Assembly: GCF_007004655.1 (NCBI RefSeq)
Contig: NZ_ML660087.1
Span: 419,733-483,732, forward strand
Direction of reading: 5' to 3'
DNA: 64,000 bases
Origin: Exilibacterium tricleocarpae
GTDB taxonomy: Bacteria > Pseudomonadota > Gammaproteobacteria > Pseudomonadales > Cellvibrionaceae
This document shows positions 56,765 through 64,000 of the stretch, in pieces (position 1 is the first letter of the stretch; the number at the start of each line of letters is the position of its first letter). A program made the position numbers and the translations under genes. The notes below the pieces were generated by a model. It was not told the origin of the DNA. It saw nothing but the letters and a program-made list of their open reading frames with translations, and ran no database searches.

Positions 56765-57767
56765 AGGCCGTGGCGGTGGTGCCGGTCCATTGTTTGAAGC
56801 TGCGGTGAAATGAACGGGTTTCGCTGAAGCCCAGGCGACGGGAGATCTCGTCGAGACTCAGCGAACTGTGTTCGAGGTAGTGGATGGCCAGTTCCCGGCG
56901 CACGTCTCTCAGCAGAGTGTTGTAGTTTTGTCCCTGCCCGCTCAAATGTCGCTGCAGCGTGCGGCTGCTCATACCCAGTTGTGCGGCGACCCGCTCCCGC
57001 GACGGCAGCGACTCGGCGAGCATCAGTCGAATCATATTCTTGACTCTGTGGCTAATCGACGCATCCCTGTCCACCGCCTCTAAACGCCGCGCGGCGTGCT
57101 CCAGCAGCGTTGCCAGCAGGGCCCGGTTGGCCTGGGGGAAAGGCGTATCCAAGTGGCTGTCGTCAATCCAGGAACCATCGCAAGGCTGCCCGAACAACAC
57201 CTCGCAGCGAAAAATATCGTGGTAGTGGCGCAACAGGCCGACATCGCCCGGCGCCGGGTGGGAAAACCAGACTCTCAGCGGCTTGGCGTCCACGCCGATG
57301 ATACGATTGGTGTAGAGCGTCCACGACGCCAGCACATTTTCGACCATATGGCGGCGTACCAAAGGGGAGCGGGCCCCGCAGTTCCAGCGCACCAGGGTCA
57401 GTTCGCCGCGCCGCTCGACCGTGGTGTAGCCGATGTCGCCGGCAGCGCCCTCATACAGTGGAAACAGCGCCAGCGCCTCGCGCATACTGGCGCAGTTGAG
57501 GGCAATGTACCCGAGTATATCGAAGGTATCCGGTTGTATCAGTTGTGCTGTCTTCAGTCCGAAACAGGGCTCGCGGGTGACCGGAATAATCCGCTCCAGG
57601 AAGTGTTCCATGGCGGCGTTGGTGATTGGAACCGGGTCCTTGCCTGCCAGTCGCTGCGGCGTGATACCTGCTGCCAGCAGGGCTGGGTTGCAGTTTACAC
57701 CGCAGCGGGTCGCCATGGTGATATAGCGGCGCAACGATGTCGGTGTCGAGTAACCCGCGTCTTTCAT
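56736..57767 (-). CDS. AraC-family transcriptional regulator (OruR-like)
   Basis: A 343-residue regulator. The N-terminal ligand-binding region follows the arabinose-binding type II (PF12625) pattern: AGITPQRLAGKDPVPITNAA, then LGYIALNCASMREALALFP. The C-terminal two-HTH domain is clear (REVAAQ-type RVAAQLGMSSRTLQRHLSGQ and SLDEISRRLGFSETRSFHRS, then FKQWTGTTATAFRKD). It is convergent with the hydroxylase gene (tail overlap of 29 bp), a plausible but unproved target. Confidence 0.92.
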   Translation of the reverse strand: MKDAGYSTPTSLRRYITMATRCGVNCNPALLAAGITPQRLAGKDPVPITNAAMEHFLERIIPVTREPCFGLKTAQLIQPDTFDILGYIALNCASMREALALFPLYEGAAGDIGYTTVERRGELTLVRWNCGARSPLVRRHMVENVLASWTLYTNRIIGVDAKPLRVWFSHPAPGDVGLLRHYHDIFRCEVLFGQPCDGSWIDDSHLDTPFPQANRALLATLLEHAARRLEAVDRDASISHRVKNMIRLMLAESLPSRERVAAQLGMSSRTLQRHLSGQGQNYNTLLRDVRRELAIHYLEHSSLSLDEISRRLGFSETRSFHRSFKQWTGTTATAFRKDLPRQP

Positions 57768-57802
57768 TCGGCTGAATTAGTAAGTTAGTTAAACCGATTA
57801 AA

Positions 57803-59077
57803 CTACTGCATTGTGCTGTGCAGGTCCATATCGGCCAGCCGTTTCAGCTCCTCTATGGCCTCGTCCAGTGGTAGCGCGGGGTAGTGATGATTTTGCAGGT
57901 AGTGAATAAATTTAAGTGTGCGAAAGGCGTCAAACCAGTCGTGAAAATGCCTGGCGCAGTGCTGCGCCGACCGACTCTGCCGCTCGAGATGAGCAAACAA
58001 CTGCTCGATCTGTAAATGCTCAAGCGCCAGGCGACCGGGCAGTGGCAGCGCTTGCAGCCAATCCCGCAGTTGTGCGCGTTGCGGCCATAGCTGCGGGACT
58101 GCGCTGATAAGCTGGCGCAGTGCCAGCAGGGTTTTCGGGTTGTAGTAGCAATAGGGCCGGTTTTGGCCGGCCAGCTCGACAATGCGCTGCACTGCCGGCC
58201 CGGTGCCGAACGGAACGCGGCTTGACGCTCGCGCTTGCAAGGTGATGGGGGCACTGTCGGGAGTGTAGATAACCCCCAGCTTGGCCAGTTTGTTGAGGAG
58301 GTAGAAGTCTTCGCCGCCTGCGCGCTTGGGAAAACCCCGTGCCTGACAGTAGTGTTTTGCATTCACCGCCACCGCGCTGCCGAGGGTGTGGAAACTGTAG
58401 GGCGAACCGCTCCAGCGCAGGCCGGCGACGTAATAGTTAAGTGCTCGTTCGTAGGCGCGGGTAGCCCTGCCGATGGCGGTTTGGTCGCACCGATGGTTAA
58501 AGGGATAGACTGCGGCGGCGGCATCGCAGTCCGCCGGCACGGCGGTGAAGTAATCCGCCGGCAGGTGCGCATCGGCATCGGTGCTGTGAATCCACGGTGA
58601 GCGGACTGCGCCCAACTCGATGGCGGCCGCGGCGATATCGGCGCCGATCTTGCGCGCCAGCCCTACACCCTGATTATCCGGCAGTCGTTGCGCCGTCGTG
58701 AAACGGTCCACCAGCAACAGATGGGCCCCGGCTGGCGGCCATTGCAGCAACTGCAGGTTTTCAATCTGTGCCAACGGTTGCCCGCGCCTGGTCACGGCCT
58801 GCCACAGGTCGGTGTTGGCCGCAGTGTCGCTATCGCCTCGGGGCTGGTTGACCACCAGTATCACCAGCACTCGCTCGCGTGCCAGGGTAGAAGTAAAAAA
58901 ATCCTCTATAAATGCCGGCGCTTCGCGGTAGGCGGGGATCACCAGCGTGTGGGTGTAAGCGCCGGCCGGCGCCGGCGTGCCCAACAGCGCCGGTAAATTA
59001 AGCGCCTCGGCTTCAGCATAGTGGCGTAAGTATTTGCCGAAAGCGGCCACGGGCGTCCAGCTCACCGGTGCCCGCAT
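57803..59077 (-). CDS. Glycosyltransferase family 2-like protein
   Basis: A soluble protein of 424 residues with a GT-A fold. It starts with LVIPAYREAPAFIEDFFTST, which matches the first beta strand of GT2 enzymes, and has a DxD metal site in WIHSTDADAHLPADYF. The donor/acceptor region has AKHYCQARGFPKRAGGEDFY. There are no membrane helices. The start ATG at 59077 overlaps the MiaE stop by one base (TGATG), so translation is coupled. The C-terminal 150 residues are helical and not typical of GT2. Acceptor unknown. Confidence 0.8.
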   Translation of the reverse strand: MRAPVSWTPVAAFGKYLRHYAEAEALNLPALLGTPAPAGAYTHTLVIPAYREAPAFIEDFFTSTLARERVLVILVVNQPRGDSDTAANTDLWQAVTRRGQPLAQIENLQLLQWPPAGAHLLLVDRFTTAQRLPDNQGVGLARKIGADIAAAAIELGAVRSPWIHSTDADAHLPADYFTAVPADCDAAAAVYPFNHRCDQTAIGRATRAYERALNYYVAGLRWSGSPYSFHTLGSAVAVNAKHYCQARGFPKRAGGEDFYLLNKLAKLGVIYTPDSAPITLQARASSRVPFGTGPAVQRIVELAGQNRPYCYYNPKTLLALRQLISAVPQLWPQRAQLRDWLQALPLPGRLALEHLQIEQLFAHLERQSRSAQHCARHFHDWFDAFRTLKFIHYLQNHHYPALPLDEAIEELKRLADMDLHSTMQ

Positions 59078-59649
59078 CAGTGCAGGGCCGCTCGCAGTGG
59101 CAGTCGGCTGACGATCTCCGCTTCTATATCGAGCAGTTGATGCAGCCTCCCGGTCACGGCGTCGGTGTCGAAGTAGCACTTGGCCAGATCGACAAAGACT
59201 TCTCGATGGCGCGACTCCGAGGTGGTGATGGCGGCGTAAAAATCCCGCAGCGGGCCCGGCTCCAGGGCCTCGGCAACCAGGCCGAAGCGTTCGCAACCGC
59301 GCGCCTCGATGACACCGCCGACCAGCAGGCGGTCGAGCAGGTAGGGGTCGCTGCCCTTGCGCATCGCCTTGCGCAACTGGTTGACATAGGGGTCCTTCTC
59401 GTCCGGGGTCGGTTGCAATCCCCGCGCCAGCATCAGCTTGATCACTTCGCGAAAATGATTCATCTCCTCGACAGCTAGGTCGGCCATGGTCCTGACCAGC
59501 TCCGGGCGGTCCGGGTAGTGGGACAACATGGAAATCGCCATGCCGGAGGCCTTCTTCTCCGCCGCTGCGTGATCGACTAAAAAGCGATCAAAATGCTCCA
59601 TTACGATTTGGGTCCAGTCATCCGGGGTGTGGAAACGCAATGCAAACAT
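59077..59649 (-). CDS. miaE: tRNA-(ms2io6A37) hydroxylase MiaE
   Basis: A 190-residue di-iron hydroxylase of the ferritin-like fold that hydroxylates ms2i6A37 in tRNA. Iron ligands are in HAAAEKKASGMA, AVEEMNHFREVI (ExxH) and ESRHREVFVDLA (ExxH), with GVIEARGCERF between. Length matches the Pseudomonas/Salmonella family. It is coupled to the glycosyltransferase gene downstream by a one-base overlap and is divergent from fabV. Confidence 0.94.
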   Translation of the reverse strand: MFALRFHTPDDWTQIVMEHFDRFLVDHAAAEKKASGMAISMLSHYPDRPELVRTMADLAVEEMNHFREVIKLMLARGLQPTPDEKDPYVNQLRKAMRKGSDPYLLDRLLVGGVIEARGCERFGLVAEALEPGPLRDFYAAITTSESRHREVFVDLAKCYFDTDAVTGRLHQLLDIEAEIVSRLPLRAALH

Positions 59650-59997
59650 GAGGGCCTTGGCCTGTTTTCAGTGGTGGGTTGAAACCCGTTGCCTGCGGTG
59701 CTGGTCGCGGGCAGCGGAGTGGTATTATAGCCGGGCTTTGGGCGCGGACGGACAAAAACACTGTTTTCTGTGAAGTGGAGGTCTATAATGTCCCGTCCGC
59801 CGGCCTGCTGTCGACCGCTAAAAATCGCAGGAAGTAACACGAACAGAGGAACAAGCGGCAGCAAAAAGACATAACGGGAAAACGGGTTGTGAACAGCGGC
59901 AGCCCTGATGAACAGTAGTAGTAGAAAGCCGCGGTTGCAGAGAGCGGTACTGTTAAAGAACAGCAGTTGTAAAGAACACAGGTAACAGGGTATCTGA
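59650..59997. other. Divergent promoter region between miaE and fabV
   Basis: No gene recognised in 348 bp. The right half is purine-rich on the plus strand with several AGCAGT-like words. No operator or riboswitch was identified. Confidence 0.4.
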
Positions 59998-61185
59998 ATG
60001 ATTATTAAGCCTAAAGTACGCGGTTTTATTTGCACCAACGCACACCCGCAGGGCTGTGCCGCCAACGTTCGCGAGCAGATCGACTATGTGCAGCGGCAGG
60101 CGCCGATTGACGGCGGCCCCAAAAACGTCCTGGTAATAGGTGCCTCCACCGGTTACGGTCTGGCCTCGCGGATTACCGCGGCTTTCGGTTGCGGCGCCAA
60201 TACGGTCGGCGTGTTTTTTGAAAAGCCGCCCACCGACAAGCGCACCGCTTCGGCCGGTTACTACAACACCGCGGCTTTTCACTCCGCGGCCGAACAGGCC
60301 GGTCTGCAGGCGTTCAGTGTCAACGGCAATGCATTTTCCGACGCCTGCAAGCAGCAGACCGTCGAGCTGTTGAAAGACACCATCGGCGCGGTGGACCTGG
60401 TGGTTTACAGCCTCGGTGCGCCGCGCCGGGAGGACCCGAAAACCGGTGAACTCTACACCTCGGTGTTAAAACCGATCGGCACCGGCTATACCGCGAAGAA
60501 CCTCAATACCGATACCCTGAAAATCGACGACATCACCGTAGAGCCGGCCAGCGAAGAGGAAATCGCGGCGACCGTCAAAGTGATGGGCGGGGAGGACTGG
60601 GAGCTGTGGATAGAGGTGCTGTCCGCCGCGGGCCTGCTGGCGCCGCAGTGCAGGACCGTGGCCTATACCTATCTCGGTGACAAGTTGACCTGGCCGATCT
60701 ACGGCCACGCCACCATCGGCAGGGCCAAGGAAGACCTGGACCGGGCGGCTGTCGCTATCACCGAAAAGCTGGCGGACCTCGACGGCGGTGCCAATGTGGC
60801 GGTGCTGAAGGCCGTGGTGACGCAGTCGAGTTCGGCGATTCCGATTATGCCGCTGTACATCTCGCTGGTCTATCGGGTTATGAAAGAAGAGGGCACCCAC
60901 GAGGGTTGCATCGAGCAGCTTTACCGGCTGTTCACCGAGGGACTCTACAGTGCCAGCCCGCGGCTCGACGAGGCGCACCGCCTGCGGGTGGACAATCTGG
61001 AACTGCAACCGCAAACCCAGGCCAAGATCGAAGCGCTTTGGCCCCAGGTCACCGAAGACAATCTGTTTGAATTGACTGACTTCAAAGGCTATCGCGAAGA
61101 CTTTCTGCGGCTGTTCGGTTTTGGTGTGGCGGGCGTCGATTACGAGGCGGATACCAGTCCGCAGGTGGCAGCGGATTTCCGCTAA
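59998..61185 (+). CDS. fabV: Trans-2-enoyl-ACP/CoA reductase FabV
   Basis: The last reductive step of fatty acid elongation, an alternative to FabI that is naturally resistant to triclosan. Length 395 residues, full. The N-terminus IIKPKVRGFICTNAHPQGC is invariant in the family, the NADH site is VLVIGASTGYGLASRITAAF, and the catalytic Tyr-x8-Lys is YGHATIGRAK in LTWPIYGHATIGRAKEDL. There is no fabI in the window. The ribosome site is weak. Confidence 0.97.
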   Translation: MIIKPKVRGFICTNAHPQGCAANVREQIDYVQRQAPIDGGPKNVLVIGASTGYGLASRITAAFGCGANTVGVFFEKPPTDKRTASAGYYNTAAFHSAAEQAGLQAFSVNGNAFSDACKQQTVELLKDTIGAVDLVVYSLGAPRREDPKTGELYTSVLKPIGTGYTAKNLNTDTLKIDDITVEPASEEEIAATVKVMGGEDWELWIEVLSAAGLLAPQCRTVAYTYLGDKLTWPIYGHATIGRAKEDLDRAAVAITEKLADLDGGANVAVLKAVVTQSSSAIPIMPLYISLVYRVMKEEGTHEGCIEQLYRLFTEGLYSASPRLDEAHRLRVDNLELQPQTQAKIEALWPQVTEDNLFELTDFKGYREDFLRLFGFGVAGVDYEADTSPQVAADFR

Positions 61186-61293
61186 CGCCGGTAATCGCCG
61201 TGACCGCATCGGGTCGGAGCAGTCCGGCTTTTTTCTGGGCGGCGTTTTTTTCCTGTGCAGCGTTGCTGCGGTCGGTTTACAGCTGAGGTTGGC

Positions 61294-62187
61294 ATGGCGG
61301 ATTTGCACAGCAGCGTGATCGAGTTTGATATTGCCCGCGACAGGGCGGTTGCCCTGAGTCCCCTGGTGCAGCGCATCACTGCGCCGAATGCGGGGCCGAT
61401 GACCGGCCCCGGCACCAATACCTATCTGGTGGGGCGCGAACAGGTGGCGGTCATAGACCCGGGGCCGGCGCTCGACAGTCATCTGGATGTTATTTTGGCG
61501 GCCGCCGGCGAGCGCCTGCGCTGGGTGCTGGTCACCCACACCCATCCCGACCACTCGCCCGGCGCCCGGCGCCTGCGGGAGGCAACCGGGGCTGAGTTGA
61601 TCGGCGCGGTCATGGCCGACGACGGCCACCAGGACCAGAGTTTTGTGCCGGACCAGCCGCTGGTCGAAGACTGGGTGCTGCACGCCCGCGATTTTACTCT
61701 GCAAGCGGTGGCGACACCGGGTCACGTCGGCAATCATTTTTGTTTCTACCTGCCGCAGGAGCACACACTGTTTACCGGCGATCATATTATGCAGGGGGCG
61801 ACTGTGGTTATCGTGCCCCCCAGCGGTGATATGGCCGCTTACATCGCCTCGCTGGAAAAACTCAAGCACCTGCCCCTGCAGCGTTTGGCACCGGCCCATG
61901 GCCACCTGATGGGGGAGGCCGCGCGGGTGGTGGACGAACTGGTGCGCCACCGGTTGTCCCGCGAAGACAAAGTGATCAAGGCGCTGGCACAATCGGGACA
62001 GGCGAGCCTCGATCAGTTATTGGAGACGGTTTACGACGATGTCGACCCGCGCCTGCTGCGCGTTGCCAAGGTGTCGCTGTGGGCGCATCTGTTGAAACTG
62101 GAGAAAGAGGCGCGCGCCAGTAAACACGCCGAGGCGCATTGGTTGTTTGGCGAGGAACTGTGGGAATTGATTGAACACCGGAGTTAG
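61294..62187 (+). CDS. MBL-fold metallo-hydrolase, LACTB2-like
   Basis: A protein of about 297 residues. Zinc motifs: HTHPDHSPGARR (HxHxDH), a His in GHVGNHF, Asp in FTGDHIMQG and His in PAHGHLM. The C-terminal winged helix (DVDPRLLRVAKVSLWAHLLK) is typical of the LACTB2 branch, whose human member is a ribonuclease. ATG 61294 is chosen because GAGG lies 5 bases upstream. The next gene begins 2 bp after its stop, so the two form an operon. Confidence 0.9.
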   Translation: MADLHSSVIEFDIARDRAVALSPLVQRITAPNAGPMTGPGTNTYLVGREQVAVIDPGPALDSHLDVILAAAGERLRWVLVTHTHPDHSPGARRLREATGAELIGAVMADDGHQDQSFVPDQPLVEDWVLHARDFTLQAVATPGHVGNHFCFYLPQEHTLFTGDHIMQGATVVIVPPSGDMAAYIASLEKLKHLPLQRLAPAHGHLMGEAARVVDELVRHRLSREDKVIKALAQSGQASLDQLLETVYDDVDPRLLRVAKVSLWAHLLKLEKEARASKHAEAHWLFGEELWELIEHRS

Positions 62188-62189
62188 CG

Positions 62190-63233
62190 ATGCAATACCG
62201 AAAGTTGGGTAACACCGAGCTCGACGTGAGTCTGATCTGTCTGGGCACTATGACCTGGGGAGAGCAAAATACGCAAGCACAGGCCTTCGCCCAAATGGAC
62301 TATGCGTTGGAGCGGGGTGTCAACTTCTGGGACACCGCTGAGATGTATCCGGTGCCGCCGCGGGCGGCGACCCAGGGGCGCACCGAGGAAATTATCGGCG
62401 CCTGGTTTGCCAAAACCGGGCGCCGCCGGCAAGTGGTGCTCGCCACTAAGGTGACCGGGCGCGGCGACCAGAATACCGGCATGGCACATGTGCGCGACGG
62501 GCCGCGCCTGACTCGCAGCCAGATCTTTGCGGCGGTTGAAGACTCACTGTCGCGCCTGCAAACCGACTACATCGATCTCTACCAGGTGCACTGGCCCGAA
62601 CGGCGTACCAACTTTTTCGGCAATCTGGGTTACCGCCACTTCGACGACGATGGTGTGGCTATCGGTGAGACTCTGCAAGCCCTGGGAGACTTGGTGCAAC
62701 AGGGCAAAGTTCGTTATATCGGCGTCTCCAACGAAACTCCCTGGGGTGTGATGGAATACCTGCGGCTTGCCGAGCGTGGGGGGCTGCCCGCGATTGTCAG
62801 TATCCAGAACCCTTACAACCTGCTCAACCGCACTTTCGAGGTGGGGTTGGCAGAGATGGCGATTCGCGAGCGGGTGGGGCTGTTGGCTTACTCACCGCTG
62901 GGATTCGGTGTGCTCAGCGGCAAGTACTTGAACGGGGCCCGGCCCGAGGGAGCGCGCCTGACCTTGTTTGACCGCTTTACCCGCTATCTGGGCGAGTCGG
63001 TGGTGGCGGCGACCCGGGCCTATGTCGACCTCGCCACGGCCCATGGCCTGGACCCCGCGCAGATGGCGCTGGCATTCGTCAACAGCCGGCAGTTCACGAC
63101 AGCCAATATTATTGGCGCCACCGATATGGAGCAGTTGCGATCCAATATCGACAGTATTAACCTGAGTCTGAGCAAGGATGTGCTGGACGGTATTAACGCG
63201 ATTCACCGCCGTTACAGCAATCCCGCCCCGTAA
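62190..63233 (+). CDS. NADP(H)-dependent aldo-keto reductase, Tas-like
   Basis: A 347-residue TIM-barrel reductase. Catalytic residues: Asp and Tyr in NFWDTAEMYPV, Lys in VVLATKVTG and His in DLYQVHWPER. The opening MQYRKLGNTELDVSLICLGT is that of E. coli Tas. A cofactor-binding end, FTTANIIGATDMEQLRSNI, is present. It is coupled to the MBL hydrolase gene (2-bp gap). Substrate unknown. Confidence 0.94.
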   Translation: MQYRKLGNTELDVSLICLGTMTWGEQNTQAQAFAQMDYALERGVNFWDTAEMYPVPPRAATQGRTEEIIGAWFAKTGRRRQVVLATKVTGRGDQNTGMAHVRDGPRLTRSQIFAAVEDSLSRLQTDYIDLYQVHWPERRTNFFGNLGYRHFDDDGVAIGETLQALGDLVQQGKVRYIGVSNETPWGVMEYLRLAERGGLPAIVSIQNPYNLLNRTFEVGLAEMAIRERVGLLAYSPLGFGVLSGKYLNGARPEGARLTLFDRFTRYLGESVVAATRAYVDLATAHGLDPAQMALAFVNSRQFTTANIIGATDMEQLRSNIDSINLSLSKDVLDGINAIHRRYSNPAP

Positions 63234-63294
63234 TTGATTAGCGATAGTCATTCGGAAACTTTCCGTGCCGACCTCGCTTTTGGGGTCGGGGTGG

Positions 63295-63528
63295 AGTGGC
63301 ACTTAGTTAAGCAAATGTGTGCTAATTGGCCGGTCTGGCCCTGGCTAAAGCCTTCAGAAACACGTCGTGAACCCGTCCCTGGGGACTTCCCGACAGCATC
63401 CCTGTTGTCGAGAGTTTCTGAAGGCTTTAGCCAGGGCCAGACCTACCTTCGGTACATTTAATCGAGATCGATGTGACTGGAGCGATGACCGATCAACTGA
63501 CACAGTTTTGCTTAACTAAGTGCCATTC
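63295..63528. mobile_element. H-family structured element, copy H6, with flanking direct repeat
   Basis: The terminal inverted repeats TGGCACTTAGTTAAGCAAA (63297-63315) and its complement (63507-63525) are perfect over 19 bp. The inner arms 63332-63361 and 63414-63443 are perfect over 30 bp. It is flanked by GGGTCGGGGTGG (63283-63294) and GGGTCGGGCTGG (63529-63540), which differ at one base and look like a target-site duplication. No coding capacity. Confidence 0.88.
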
Positions 63529-63589
63529 GGGTCGGGCTGGAAAGTGACGGGCAAACCGGCCTGAGAGTTGATTAGAGAGGTGATTGTTG

Positions 63590-63823
63590 ATGGACACTTT
63601 TGAGCATTCCCTGAACACCTTGTTTGAGCAACTGGGTCTACCCGGCAGCGATAGCGACATTGAAGCCTTCGTGGCCCGCCACCGACCCCTCGCTAGGGCG
63701 GTGACTTTGCCCAACGCCAGTTTTTGGAATCAACACCAGGCCGATTTTATCCGCGAGGCGATCGAGCAGGATTCTGACTGGACCGAGTGGGTGGATCAGC
63801 TCGACGCCATGCTGCGGCACTGA
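63590..63823 (+). CDS. DUF2789 family protein
   Basis: A 77-residue protein with the family's opening MDTFEHSLNTLFEQLGLPGS and the conserved ASFWNQHQADFIREAIEQD followed by WTEWVDQLDAML. Predicted helical and cytosolic, function unknown. ATG 63590 is preceded by GAGAGGTG at a suitable distance; a TTG two codons earlier is less likely. It stands alone, downstream of H6. Confidence 0.87.
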   Translation: MDTFEHSLNTLFEQLGLPGSDSDIEAFVARHRPLARAVTLPNASFWNQHQADFIREAIEQDSDWTEWVDQLDAMLRH

Positions 63824-63898
63824 CGTGGGGAAAGGGTGATTCGCGGTCTCGGGTGCCACATGGCACGGAGACGTTCAGGCCCGGTCTTCCGTTGGCAC

Positions 63899-64000
63899 GG
63901 TGCGGGGTCCAAGGTGCGGGGTCCACGGTGCGGGGTCGGGGGGGGGGGTGTTTATAAACGGCCGGTCGGGGGTGTATTTTAAAACACCCCCCCCCCACCG
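63899..64000. repeat. 14-bp tandem repeats and G/C homopolymer hairpin at the window end
   Basis: GGTGCGGGGTC occurs at 63899, 63913 and 63927 (14-bp period). It is followed by an 11-G run (63938-63948) and, after about 38 bases, a 10-C run (63987-63996). GGGTGTTT and AAAACACCC next to the runs let the region fold into one hairpin. The element continues past the window. The words CGGTGCGGGG and GGGGTCGGGG link it to the GGGGACG repeat family. Homopolymer lengths may contain sequencing errors. Confidence 0.7.

Overview
The window reads as chromosomal DNA of a GC-rich gammaproteobacterium, most likely a marine or soil lineage near Cellvibrionales, Halieaceae or Pseudomonas. This is inferred from gene content: single-chain AceE with a two-lipoyl AceF, FabV instead of FabI, MiaE, SlyX, TusA next to an AI-2E/PerM permease and a BepA-like protease, DUF2789, DUF3820, DUF6489 and a sigma/DUF3619/DUF3106 operon. 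No rRNA, tRNA, CRISPR array, integrase or transposase gene was seen.

Layout. 1-4285: RND efflux adaptor (5' cut by the window edge) and pump. 4755-5342: secreted fasciclin protein, then a six-copy 79-bp tandem repeat. 6121-8624: Spinster-type MFS transporter and nadA. 8728-10245 (minus): ECF sigma factor, DUF3619 and DUF3106 operon. 10790-13075 (minus): MFS transporter, DUF6489 and a cysteine-rich HTH regulator. 13580-17080: dnaE. 17119-29796: an accessory block separating dnaE from accA, which are neighbours in most gammaproteobacteria. It holds a MocR-type regulator, a complete seven-gene Nit1C cluster (nitrilase, radical SAM, GNAT, AIR-synthase-like, flavoprotein and two small conserved proteins), an S1 protease, an HxlR-family remnant, an FAD monooxygenase and several repeats. 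29797-30747: accA. 31050-35280: small conserved genes (DUF3820, YciH, Zn-ribbon membrane protein), a voltage-gated K+ channel, a serine hydrolase and SlyX. 35434-38748: PAS-GGDEF-EAL protein. 38949-41994: BepA-like protease, TusA, AI-2E permease. 42701-47071: aceE-aceF. 47499-50195: molybdopterin oxidoreductase and globin. 50268-54974 (minus): secreted hydrolase, FemAB/CelD-like acyltransferase, outer-membrane barrel. 55484-59649: fatty acid hydroxylase, AraC regulator, glycosyltransferase, MiaE. 59998-63823: FabV, MBL hydrolase, aldo-keto reductase, DUF2789.

Two things stand out. First, the Nit1C operon has a close match to a sigma-54 promoter (19156-19171) and a divergent PLP-binding MocR regulator. 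Homologous clusters are linked to nitrogen starvation and cyanide assimilation, but the chemistry of the whole cluster is not settled. Second, the intergenic spaces carry two or three families of structured repeats. The main one, called H here, has seven recognisable copies (10436, 13174, 18592, 29145, 38840, 47131, 63295). Each is about 230-275 bp, with a conserved centre and long arms that differ between copies but stay complementary within a copy. Two copies are flanked by direct repeats resembling target-site duplications, and one looks like a chimera of two subtypes. A second family is built on a hairpin containing GGGGACGTAAC; it forms the 79-bp array and recurs near 25266 and 30801. These look like non-autonomous mobile or REP-like elements whose mobilising enzyme lies outside the window.
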